From assembly GCF_014641595.1 (NCBI RefSeq), contig NZ_BMIA01000001.1, positions 2,728,426-2,792,425 on the forward strand: a stretch of DNA of 64,000 nt, in the 5' to 3' direction. The translations under genes and the position numbers were made by a program. Under the pieces are notes generated by a model. That model saw only the letters and a list, made by a program, of their open reading frames with translations, made no database searches and had not been told where the DNA came from. The DNA is from Dyadobacter endophyticus (GTDB lineage: Bacteria > Bacteroidota > Bacteroidia > Cytophagales > Spirosomataceae). Positions 7,964 to 16,232 of the stretch are shown here, in pieces; position 1 is the stretch's first letter, and each line of letters begins with the position of its first letter.

Positions 7964-8821
7964 CTACCTCCCTTTCAACGGATAATCCTTCAAACGCACA
8001 AACGAATAACCCAACGCAAGTAAGGATGGCACAACCTTTTGCAAAGCCTCGTAAGAATTCCATTCCGGGTGGTTGAAATGCATAATGATCAGTGCACCCG
8101 GCCTGACATGTTTTAAGATACTGCTTTCGATGACATTGGCCGGTGTATTAGGAACGGCATCGCCGGAAAGAACATCGAAGCTGATCATGGTAACTCCAAG
8201 CTGCCTTGCGATTTTCGCGCATGCTTCGTCTGTAAAGGCAGTAGCTGACCGGAAGAAAACAGGCCGTCTGCCGGTAATAGCCGTGATTTTACGTTCATTT
8301 GCTTCAATTTCATCAAATGCGTCGGGAACGTCGGGGGTGCCCTTGATCCCATATTCCCTTTCGCCGTCCACCGAACAGGGCTTGTGATTCAGGCCGTGAT
8401 TTTCAATTTCGAAAAGACTGTTTTTACTCAGGTTTAGAAATGTCGGATAGTTGGCGTCAATCCACCTGCCCGTCACAAACAAGGTGGCGGGTATTTTCAT
8501 TTTTTCCAGGTAGCCGATCAGCTCCGCATCATATCCGCTGCCGTGTGGGCCTCCGCAGCCGTCAAAAGTCAGGGCAAGCAGCTTTTTGTTGGTCACAATG
8601 TCCTCGTCGACACCCTTTACAAACTCTCCCCAACTGCCGGGTGGGGTGTGCGCAAACTCGGCAGAAACCCTATTCTTGGCCGCCAGATAGGAGGTGTCCT
8701 GGTATTGCTTTTTGAGATAATATTCGTTTTCCAGACTAGGTGGAAGCGTTTGGGCCAAAAGCTTGCCCGCAAGGAGAAGGAAAAAAATTAAAGTCGGAAA
8801 GGTAGCCAAAGTCCTGTTCAT
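7964..8821 (-). CDS. Polysaccharide deacetylase (NodB-like) with unusual motif 1
   Basis: 285 residues, signal peptide MNRTLATFPTLIFFLLLAGKLLAQ, then a NodB-homology domain (about 80-280). Motif 1 reads LTFDGCGG (D87), motif 2 is HGLNH (H142, H146), motif 3 FFRSA (R191) and the distal histidine is in IIMHFNH (H248). Canonical enzymes have TFDD; here the second aspartate, usually a metal ligand, is glycine, so metal binding must differ or activity may be altered. The family deacetylates N- or O-acetyl sugars of cell-wall or surface glycans. It is the third gene after mprF and the AcvB-like gene (37-bp gap), so an envelope role is likely. ATG 8821 is chosen for its signal peptide. Confidence 0.85.
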   Translation of the reverse strand: MNRTLATFPTLIFFLLLAGKLLAQTLPPSLENEYYLKKQYQDTSYLAAKNRVSAEFAHTPPGSWGEFVKGVDEDIVTNKKLLALTFDGCGGPHGSGYDAELIGYLEKMKIPATLFVTGRWIDANYPTFLNLSKNSLFEIENHGLNHKPCSVDGEREYGIKGTPDVPDAFDEIEANERKITAITGRRPVFFRSATAFTDEACAKIARQLGVTMISFDVLSGDAVPNTPANVIESSILKHVRPGALIIMHFNHPEWNSYEALQKVVPSLLALGYSFVRLKDYPLKGR

Positions 8822-8858
8822 CGTGTTTTCTGTTAACTTATCCAAGGTCGGATCGCCC

Positions 8859-10283
8859 CTATTCGGCGACTTTAAGTACCGTTTCCGCGAGTCCACGGTA
8901 ATTTTCATCATAGTGATGCCCCCCGGGAATCAGGGCAGTCTTAATGCCCGCATCTGTCAGCTTGTTTTTGAAAACGACGTCCTCTTCCGAGCCGAAAACA
9001 CAAATAGTGCTTATCGCTTTGGCTTTAAGGATTTCAGAAAGGACATTTTCGTCATTCTGGCCGGTTCCTATGCTAAGCATGTCGGCAAGATGGACTTCAA
9101 AATCAGTCGAGGAAGATGGAGAAAAAAGAACCATTCCTTCGAGATCCTTTCCAAGAGCGAGCCGATTCGCTACGAATGGAACGATAGAGGCCCCAAACGA
9201 AAACCCAACCAATACTACCCGTGTTTTTTGCAGATGGTTCCTGTAATAGTTAATAGCCTGAGCTATTTCCGAGCTGGCCGTCTCCGGACTTTTCTTGTTC
9301 CAAAAATACTTCTGGGCATCCATTCCAATGACAGGCATGCCCAGCGACGCAATTGCCTCTGAGACGGACTGGTCAAAACTGGTCCAGCCCCCATCTCCGG
9401 AAACAAAGAAAACAAGGGGCAGCTGCGTGTCCGGTCTGGAAGCAGGTACCATACACAATGGGAGTTCTCCAGGGAAAGGAACAAAGTTCTGATTACGAAG
9501 GGCCTGATTTTCTTCCGCTTTAAGCTGCGCAAAAGATGGCGCATCGCAAATTTTCTGGTAAGCTGTTTTAAATTGCGGTAGCCAGTTTGCATCGACGCCG
9601 AAACCGTGCCCCACCTTTTGCAGCGGCACAAGTTCCGCCCTTGCAACACTCGATAAAAATTCTTTTACCGGCTGATACAGGCAATTCAAGTCTTTAACGC
9701 CATTCAAAACAATGAATGGTGCTGTTAATCCGGCGGTCTTTTCCAGATAATACGACTTGCCTTCCTTTATCGTGCGGATACTGAGTGCTGTACCCTTACA
9801 AAGCGGGCGCGGAACATCAATATCCGGGCAAAAACCGAGTGCCAAAGCGCCTTTAAAAGTATTTGCCGGAGCCTGCGCCAGTATGCCATACACCAGGACG
9901 GCCCCATACGAGTAACCGACTAAAACGGGTTTAAAATAAGTAGGAAATTTGTATTTCTTTTGAATCATCAGACTCAGATTCTCAAAGTCCGAGGCCGGAT
10001 AAAGGCAGCCTTGTTTTTGTGCGGCAAGCGATTTCTTGTAAGTGCGAGCATCTATTCCCAGCACAAGTGCCCCTTTTTCAGCAAGGGTTTTAGCCATATT
10101 GATTACACCAGAATCCCAACCTCCGTCTCCCGAAACAAACAGGGCCACGGAGCTGGGTTGTTTAGCCGGGTGATACAGGGTAATTTTCCCAAAAGGGCCA
10201 TAAGAAAAAAACTCCGTCCCAACAGCCTTCACAGTAATGGATAACGTACAGAGCAGTAATATGGTCGTCAGCAATTTGTTCAT
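8859..10283 (-). CDS. AcvB/VirJ family hydrolase, two catalytic domains
   Basis: 474 residues with a signal peptide (about 1-20), hence periplasmic. Two alpha/beta-hydrolase halves repeat the VirJ pattern. Half 1: SGDGGW 51-56, nucleophile box GYSYG 123-127, candidate D198, H226. Half 2: SGDGGW 295-300, GFSFG 360-364, candidate D435, H456/H457. In Agrobacterium, AcvB hydrolyses lysyl-phosphatidylglycerol and is encoded with the mprF homologue lpiA. Here the gene lies 40 bp downstream of an mprF gene on the same strand, which supports the same job: removing the amino acid from aminoacylated lipid. Both halves keep a GxSxG, so both may be active. The gene symbol is withheld because the domain count and substrate are unproven. 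Confidence 0.85.
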   Translation of the reverse strand: MNKLLTTILLLCTLSITVKAVGTEFFSYGPFGKITLYHPAKQPSSVALFVSGDGGWDSGVINMAKTLAEKGALVLGIDARTYKKSLAAQKQGCLYPASDFENLSLMIQKKYKFPTYFKPVLVGYSYGAVLVYGILAQAPANTFKGALALGFCPDIDVPRPLCKGTALSIRTIKEGKSYYLEKTAGLTAPFIVLNGVKDLNCLYQPVKEFLSSVARAELVPLQKVGHGFGVDANWLPQFKTAYQKICDAPSFAQLKAEENQALRNQNFVPFPGELPLCMVPASRPDTQLPLVFFVSGDGGWTSFDQSVSEAIASLGMPVIGMDAQKYFWNKKSPETASSEIAQAINYYRNHLQKTRVVLVGFSFGASIVPFVANRLALGKDLEGMVLFSPSSSTDFEVHLADMLSIGTGQNDENVLSEILKAKAISTICVFGSEEDVVFKNKLTDAGIKTALIPGGHHYDENYRGLAETVLKVAE

Positions 10284-10323
10284 TACTCTTCAAACATTTG
10301 TTATAAGAATTGAAAACTGAGGA

Positions 10324-12951
10324 CTAGGGTTTAATGACGGACGTCAACGCAGCGGGAACCTTGAACAGATCGTAATCCTGATCATAAACCAGATATTTAT
10401 TAGACCATACGGGAGAGAATTTATCCTTATAGTCGCGTAGCCCTTTATAATGTGAGAATGCTCTTATTTTCTCGTATGCAAATTTCATGGAACGTTCAGG
10501 AAAATTCCTGGGGTCGATAATCCCTGACAATGGGGCAAAGCCCAAATTCACCGATCGATATCCTTGATTTTTCAGATACAGAAACATTTCAACCGTGATA
10601 AAATCGATGATTCCATTGGGCGCCTCCCTGGTTTTCCGGATCAGATCAAATGTTGCCTCATCCTTCACATAATCTGGAATAATGTCAAGAAAAGCAACAA
10701 CTTTCCCCTCTTCATCCTCCACCGTCATGATCGTATGCTGCCGAAGCTCCTCTTCCAGAAACATGCCCTGAGAGAAGACAATTTCGGACCGTCCCGTTTC
10801 TTCAAGCCATTCGTCGGAGACGGCCCTCAGCATTTTTAGCAGATCTGTTTCAATGGGGGCAGCGTAAACTTTCGTGTGAAAGCCTTTGTCTGTAACCTTC
10901 TTTAATGCATTACGGATTGACTTCTTGGAACCACCCTCCAATGAAAAACTCAGCAGGTCCACCACCGCTTCCTGTCCTAAAAGCAACCGCCCCTTTTTGG
11001 GAAACAGCGAAAGCGATTCCTCGGATACCCGATAGTAAATGCTTTTTAACCCTGTTTCGAAACAATGCCCGTCGAATGCGTCCACAATGTCCTTCTTCGA
11101 TTTGTCGGGAGCAACCGGGCCTTCCAACACTACGGCAAAGCTTCCGGCAATCCGGTAGCTGAGAAACCCTTCTTTCTCAGGAATCCGAAAAAAAAGTTTG
11201 TCCGGATACGTTTTGAAGTAATCCAGCGAAGAATCGCCATATTTGACAAGCTGCTGGCGAGCCCATTCAAAATCATCCTGCGCCGATTGAGCTTGTGAGA
11301 AATGAGGACGGACAAGCGTGTAGACCAGGAAAGAAATGCATGCGGCTCCGCTGATATTGAGCGAGTATAAAAAATCGCGGGCAAAATTATCCTTTGCAAC
11401 GAGCCCCTCGCTACGCAGCAAGAAGAAGTTTTGAAAAGTATACCGGACCGATTCCATCCAATTAAAATCCTGGTCAAAATGGTTAGGATCAAGATTATAA
11501 AACCCAATAAATCCATACAGAAGAACTGCCAAGCAACCTAAAAGCATCGTCTTCACACCAATCAACCCCAACCGGCGGCTATTGTGCATATAGTACTGTT
11601 TTCTTGATGCCACCAGGATTATCATCACCGCAGCAGCAAACAGCGCTTCTTCGTAATCAATTGCTTTAAGCAGATTTCCGACAACAGAAACAACGCAAAG
11701 AAACAACGCAAAGTACCATGCCGTCCTCAGCCCCTTAAGCATAAACGCCGCGGTGACCAGCAGAAACAGGCCAGTGATTAACACAAAATAGTTGGAAACG
11801 GCCATCGCACTTACCGGGATGAAATCTTCCAGCAAATGGAGCCGGCTGCCAATCGCCGGTGTCAACACCGATACGATATTGACTATACCCAGAATCAGTA
11901 GCAGCAAGGCGGGGAATACCCGCATGATGAGCTTATTAATTTTCAAAAGGAAGCTCAATGCTCCGGCCGCGAGCGGTATCCAAAACTCAAGAAGTCTGTA
12001 AAACAACGTAATAGAAAGTGCTGCCGCATCGCCGAATCCAAATCTGCCCAGCAGGTAAGCCATTGACAGCTCTATGGCGCCCAGGCCTCGCAGAAACGGA
12101 GAAAGTATCAGAAAAACGACGGCTACAATATAGCTTAGGGTGGCAGCGAGCAAATTAGGCTGCAAATGCAGTGCGCGCATTGCAATATAGATATGAGCTA
12201 TACCCGTCAGCTCAATGATAACACTGTACAAAACGATTCGAAAAAACTGCCTCCTTTCGATCTTGTTACTCTTCAAATTATCCAGGTAGTATTCTATCGA
12301 GGGGAAATGGCTTATCAGCTTATTGAAAATATATCCCTGGGCAACAATCGACCTGTAAAGTATAAGAAGCACGAGCATCAGGACAACCACCGATATAAGC
12401 GCCACCAACTCTTTTCCCCCAATACTCCCCAGGGAAATTGCAATGACGAAAGCAGGAGCCGCGACGAGCACAACAGACAATATTCCTACAAACGCATAGA
12501 TTACAGACGCAAAATGGACCTGTGCTTTACTGATTCCTTTTCTTTCGATAGCCGTGGTAAAGAAAGCCAGAGAAGACACCCCGCCTGCGGGAAGAAACAC
12601 GCTGACAAAATTCCGTTTCAGGAAAAGCACTGTACTGTCTAAAAGTGATATATGCTCCCCCACGGCCGCGAACGATGCCACATACATCAAGCCTTGCAGA
12701 ATGATGTAGATAATGGTCAAAACAATACCGAGAATCAGCCAATCCCAACTGGAAGCGGAAACAATAGCCCTCACCTGCATCAGCTCTATCTGCTGATGCC
12801 GAAAAAACCACAGCCCTAACCCCAGGAAAAAAATGGTGATAATAAACTGGCTTACCATTCGGGCATGTTCGCGCAGGTATGTAAGTCCATTCCGCTTGAT
12901 AAGCCCTAGCGTATTGATCGTCAACTGGTAGGATTTAATGATTTTCCTCAT
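10324..12951 (-). CDS. mprF: Bifunctional lysylphosphatidylglycerol flippase/synthetase MprF
   Basis: 875 residues. The N-terminal about 540 residues are strongly hydrophobic (first segment near 35-52, many more to about 540), matching the flippase and integral domain. The C-terminal cytosolic part (about 565-860) is the DUF2156/GNAT-like synthase domain with hallmark segments GRLLLGQEAVVDL, SDEWLEETGRSE, FSQGMF and NLGFAPLSG. The enzyme transfers an aminoacyl group (classically lysine) from tRNA to phosphatidylglycerol and flips the product, lowering the negative surface charge. The acceptor lipid in this organism is not certain. It leads an operon with the AcvB-like hydrolase and a deacetylase. 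The length fits the family (about 840-880). Confidence 0.93.
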   Translation of the reverse strand: MRKIIKSYQLTINTLGLIKRNGLTYLREHARMVSQFIITIFFLGLGLWFFRHQQIELMQVRAIVSASSWDWLILGIVLTIIYIILQGLMYVASFAAVGEHISLLDSTVLFLKRNFVSVFLPAGGVSSLAFFTTAIERKGISKAQVHFASVIYAFVGILSVVLVAAPAFVIAISLGSIGGKELVALISVVVLMLVLLILYRSIVAQGYIFNKLISHFPSIEYYLDNLKSNKIERRQFFRIVLYSVIIELTGIAHIYIAMRALHLQPNLLAATLSYIVAVVFLILSPFLRGLGAIELSMAYLLGRFGFGDAAALSITLFYRLLEFWIPLAAGALSFLLKINKLIMRVFPALLLLILGIVNIVSVLTPAIGSRLHLLEDFIPVSAMAVSNYFVLITGLFLLVTAAFMLKGLRTAWYFALFLCVVSVVGNLLKAIDYEEALFAAAVMIILVASRKQYYMHNSRRLGLIGVKTMLLGCLAVLLYGFIGFYNLDPNHFDQDFNWMESVRYTFQNFFLLRSEGLVAKDNFARDFLYSLNISGAACISFLVYTLVRPHFSQAQSAQDDFEWARQQLVKYGDSSLDYFKTYPDKLFFRIPEKEGFLSYRIAGSFAVVLEGPVAPDKSKKDIVDAFDGHCFETGLKSIYYRVSEESLSLFPKKGRLLLGQEAVVDLLSFSLEGGSKKSIRNALKKVTDKGFHTKVYAAPIETDLLKMLRAVSDEWLEETGRSEIVFSQGMFLEEELRQHTIMTVEDEEGKVVAFLDIIPDYVKDEATFDLIRKTREAPNGIIDFITVEMFLYLKNQGYRSVNLGFAPLSGIIDPRNFPERSMKFAYEKIRAFSHYKGLRDYKDKFSPVWSNKYLVYDQDYDLFKVPAALTSVIKP

Positions 12952-12989
12952 TTCGTCAGATTTTTCACAAAGAACATGGGAATGTCTCC

Positions 12990-13120
12990 TTCAAAATACA
13001 GGAAAAATACTTAGTATTGTCGCCGACCATATCGTAATTTTCATCCGGCCGGGACAGGTCCATGAACTGACACCGGAACAAGGTTGGACGGGTTTTCTGA
13101 TTCAGTTTAGGAAGGATTAA
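12990..13120 (+). pseudogene. Remnant of an AraC-family regulator N-terminal (cupin) domain
   Basis: Translation of this stretch gives a fragment with VIFIRPGQVHEL, then GWTGFLIQFRKD and a stop. This is the conserved 'F(I/S)PGQVH' segment of AraC ligand-binding domains found in Bacteroidota. No helix-turn-helix follows; the next reading frame is the unrelated DUF1624 gene. I read it as the relic of a deleted regulator. It occupies the about 300-bp interval between mprF and the DUF1624 gene; the rest of that interval shows nothing recognisable. Confidence 0.5.
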
Positions 13121-13252
13121 CGCACCTTGATATACATTCTTACCCTGCGTGGATGGTATTTGCTGGGCTTAGCGTTGAACTTCAGACGATGCTTCCATAA
13201 CAAAAAAGGCCTTGCGCCCCCAAATTCCAGGACGATAGTCAAAACCAAACCG

Positions 13253-14437
13253 ATGGACAATTTCAGCAAGAACAGAATAACGGCCATTGATCTGCTTCGC
13301 GGTACGGTCATGATCATTATGGCGCTTGACCACGTCAGGGACTACCTGTTCACAGACTCCTTTTTGTACGATCCCTTAGACCTGGCGAGGACGAACGGCC
13401 CGGTATTTTTTACCCGTTGGATCACTCATTTCTGCGCGCCGATATTTATGCTGCTGGCCGGCACCTCGGCCTACCTGATCGGTCAGCGGAAGACCAAGCA
13501 AGAACTAAGCGTATTCCTCTTAAAAAGGGGTATTTGGTTAATTGTCCTTGAACTGACCGTGGTCAACCTCGGATGGAACTTTAACCTGGAATTTCCTATG
13601 TTCTTTTTCATCACCATCTGGGCGCTTGGCCTGAGCATGATTGTCCTTGCGGTCTTGGTTTATTTGCCGGTTAAAGTAATCCTGCCTGTATGCCTACTGA
13701 TAATTGCCGGGCATAACCTGCTGGATAGCGTCCATCTGGACGGTAATTCATTTCCCTCCTTCCTTTGGTCATTGGTGCACGACCAACGTTTCTTCTCCTG
13801 GCACGAAAAGCTCTTCCTGGTCGGCTATCCCATTGTCCCGCTCCTGGCGGTGATGCCCCTGGGCTATTGTATGGGCGTCTGGTACACCACCGACTATGAT
13901 GTTGCAAAAAGACAACGCCATCTAAAATGGACAGGGTTCAGCGCTTTGGGCACCTTCGTATTGATCCGCCTGCTCAACAGCTATGGCGATCCCGTACCCT
14001 GGACCGTGCAAAAAGATAACTTCTTTACCTTTTTATCATTCATCAACGTCAATAAATACCCTCCGTCTCTTTCGTACCTGCTGATCACGCTGGGCACCGC
14101 CTGCCTGTTCCTGTCATTTACGGAGCGGTTAAAAGGGCCCGGCGTAAAGATCATCTCGGTCTACGGCAGGGTACCCATGTTTTATTACCTGATCCATATC
14201 TATGTGATCCATGCAATCGCGATGCTCGCATCATCACTAACGCCCGGACAGGACTGGCGGCGATGGATACTGGAAAAACCGATCTGGTTCACCGAAAACC
14301 TGAAAGGCTACGGTTTTTCGCTGCCCGTAGCTTACCTGTTCTGGGTATGCGTTGTGATCGGCCTATACCCCTTGTGCAAACGTTACGATGCTTACAAACA
14401 AGCACATAAAGACAAATGGTGGCTGAGCTACTTATAA
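13253..14437 (+). CDS. DUF1624 / heparan-alpha-glucosaminide acetyltransferase-like membrane protein
   Basis: 394 residues, about ten predicted membrane helices. The start RITAIDLLRGTVMIIMALDHVRDY is the DUF1624 signature (related to HGSNAT and OpgC-type acyltransferases); the histidine of ALDHVRD is the conserved candidate active-site residue. Such proteins probably carry acyl groups across the inner membrane to an extracytoplasmic sugar, but for bacterial members this is mostly inferred. ATG 13253 is chosen because the conserved region starts ten residues later; the upstream in-frame start at 13127 would read through the AraC remnant region. It is convergent with the thioredoxin-like gene. 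Confidence 0.88.
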   Translation: MDNFSKNRITAIDLLRGTVMIIMALDHVRDYLFTDSFLYDPLDLARTNGPVFFTRWITHFCAPIFMLLAGTSAYLIGQRKTKQELSVFLLKRGIWLIVLELTVVNLGWNFNLEFPMFFFITIWALGLSMIVLAVLVYLPVKVILPVCLLIIAGHNLLDSVHLDGNSFPSFLWSLVHDQRFFSWHEKLFLVGYPIVPLLAVMPLGYCMGVWYTTDYDVAKRQRHLKWTGFSALGTFVLIRLLNSYGDPVPWTVQKDNFFTFLSFINVNKYPPSLSYLLITLGTACLFLSFTERLKGPGVKIISVYGRVPMFYYLIHIYVIHAIAMLASSLTPGQDWRRWILEKPIWFTENLKGYGFSLPVAYLFWVCVVIGLYPLCKRYDAYKQAHKDKWWLSYL

Positions 14438-14458
14438 TAAGCCCGTCTAAGGACCTTT

Positions 14459-15613
14459 TTAGGGAGCATTCGGGAAAAATTTGGCCAATTTCTCGTCTAA
14501 GGCATCCGGTTTCAGATCTATGGATAGTATGGTGCCGTCTGGCCCGATTAAAAAGTTCTTTGGAATAGCTTCCACACCGTACAAAGTCGATACTTCATTT
14601 GACCAACCTTTTAAATCTGAAAGTTGAGGCCATGCCAATTTATCTGCCTTTATCGCTTTTATCCATGCGTCCCTGTTTTTTAACTGATCAAGTGAAATCC
14701 CGACAATGGTGAAATTGCGATCTCTATATTTATCAAATACCTTGACCAGGCCCGGATGCTCAGCGCGACACGGACCGCACCAACTGGCCCAAAAATCAAC
14801 GAACAAATATTTCCCCCGGAATTCACTCAAAGAAACCGGCTTTCCGGCAGTGTCTGCCTGAACGAAATGCGGAGCAACTGCGCCAATGCTGGTTCTCGAA
14901 AGCTTGGTGAGAGCATCCTTATAGTATATGCCGGAGGGGCTATTTTGAACAGATTTATCCAGGCTTTCAAACAGGCCGGTGAGTTCTTTAACGTCCGGCG
15001 TAAAGCCACCGACGGATTTGACGGCTCCAATACTGACAATGCTGGCAGGCATGGCCTGAATAAATTGCCTATAAACATTGGTCCTTTCTGTACGGACCGC
15101 TTCCAATTGTTTCTCCCACCTTTGTTCGAATTCCTTCTTGTCCGCATCATCAGATAATGCTTTTTTCGCTGCGTGATATGCCTGATATGTTTCGGAAAGC
15201 TTCTGGGTGACGGGCCGCAGCATTTCGGCGAGCTTACCAAAATCTTTATTGGCCTGACCTCCGGAGACTACCGCCTCACTCAATAAGCCAGTGCTCTCCA
15301 CCAAAATAGTTCCTGGCTCAACATAGAATTCAATATTGCTGTAATCAGGCTTGGTATACATAATAGCTTTACCAGGAGCCTTAATGGTGCCGTCGATTAC
15401 AAAATTCCCGTCGTGGAGAACCGCCGAATCTTTGACACCGACCAGGTTGGTCGGATCAGGATACCAAATGTGAACGGTCTCCTGTTTTTTTAACGGATCA
15501 ATTTTCCCCCGGACGACGAATGAATGAACTTGACCGCATGCCGTGTGCTGCGCCAGCGCAAGAACAAGTACAGTTGCAACAAAGGATCGGCAGTAATAAT
15601 TAAAATGTCTCAT
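14459..15613 (-). CDS. TlpA-like thiol-disulfide oxidoreductase with DUF4369 domain
   Basis: 384 residues. A signal peptide (about 1-27, ending near TACGQ) precedes an N-terminal DUF4369 beta domain (about 32-125), a helical linker (130-230) and a thioredoxin/AhpC-TSA domain from about 243 to the end with redox motif WCGPC at 278-282. A later cis-proline segment (YGVEAIPKNFLI) completes the fold. It probably acts in the periplasm as a thiol reductase or peroxide-handling protein. This domain pair is very common in Bacteroidota. No operon partner is evident. The 292 bp upstream to the divergent padR gene contain no further gene. Confidence 0.92.
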   Translation of the reverse strand: MRHFNYYCRSFVATVLVLALAQHTACGQVHSFVVRGKIDPLKKQETVHIWYPDPTNLVGVKDSAVLHDGNFVIDGTIKAPGKAIMYTKPDYSNIEFYVEPGTILVESTGLLSEAVVSGGQANKDFGKLAEMLRPVTQKLSETYQAYHAAKKALSDDADKKEFEQRWEKQLEAVRTERTNVYRQFIQAMPASIVSIGAVKSVGGFTPDVKELTGLFESLDKSVQNSPSGIYYKDALTKLSRTSIGAVAPHFVQADTAGKPVSLSEFRGKYLFVDFWASWCGPCRAEHPGLVKVFDKYRDRNFTIVGISLDQLKNRDAWIKAIKADKLAWPQLSDLKGWSNEVSTLYGVEAIPKNFLIGPDGTILSIDLKPDALDEKLAKFFPNAP

Positions 15614-15905
15614 GGCTATGAACGGTTAATTCGCTTGTAACAAAGCTGTGACAGAATATCAATCAGATCGGCACCATTTTGATAATGCCTTTAATGTACT
15701 GATAAGTTATTAATCATACAATGGTTACAAACTATTAAGCATATCCAAATAGCTTCTGGTAAGGCGTTTAGCATGTTCGGATTCGGACGCAAGGCCGTTC
15801 GCTAACGGACAACACTGATTTCTAAAATGCCCCATTACCCTATCATTTACACTATTTCTTAAATGGCAAAGTATTTGTCAGACATTTACGAAACTAATAA
15901 ACACT

Positions 15906-16232
15906 ATGAAGGGGACCTACCTGGGTGAGTTTGAGGAAATCGTGCTGCTGGCCGTTGCCATACGAACCGGAGATTCGTACGGGGCGACGATTGTGAATGA
16001 AATTGAACAGCAGATGGGCCGGACGGTGAGCCTGGGGTCCGTGCACACTGCCTTGCATCGTCTTCAGGAAAAGGGTTTGGTCAAATCTGAATTCGGTGGC
16101 GTGACGGGTGAAAGAGGTGGGCGCAGCAAGCGGTTGTATGTGGTCACGGCGCTTGGCCGTCGTTCCCTGGAAGAAATCAGGCAGATCCGAAACCAAATGT
16201 GGGACACCATTCCAAAAATAGCGTGGTCATGA
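15906..16232 (+). CDS. PadR family transcriptional regulator
   Basis: A 108-residue winged-helix protein of PadR type: LGEFEEIVLLAVAIRTGDSYGATIV at the N-terminus, the recognition region VSLGSVHTALHRLQEKGLVKS, and a wing with GGRSKRLYVVTALG. Its stop overlaps the start of the downstream permease by four bases (ATGA), implying translational coupling. In Cytophagales such PadR genes regularly precede FtsX-type permeases carrying a prefix domain, so it probably controls that operon. The ligand is unknown. Confidence 0.92.
   Translation: MKGTYLGEFEEIVLLAVAIRTGDSYGATIVNEIEQQMGRTVSLGSVHTALHRLQEKGLVKSEFGGVTGERGGRSKRLYVVTALGRRSLEEIRQIRNQMWDTIPKIAWS

Noticed and set aside
8763..9362. A 199-codon plus-strand open frame
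   Set aside because: It lies antisense to the deacetylase and AcvB-like genes, both of which show clear domains.
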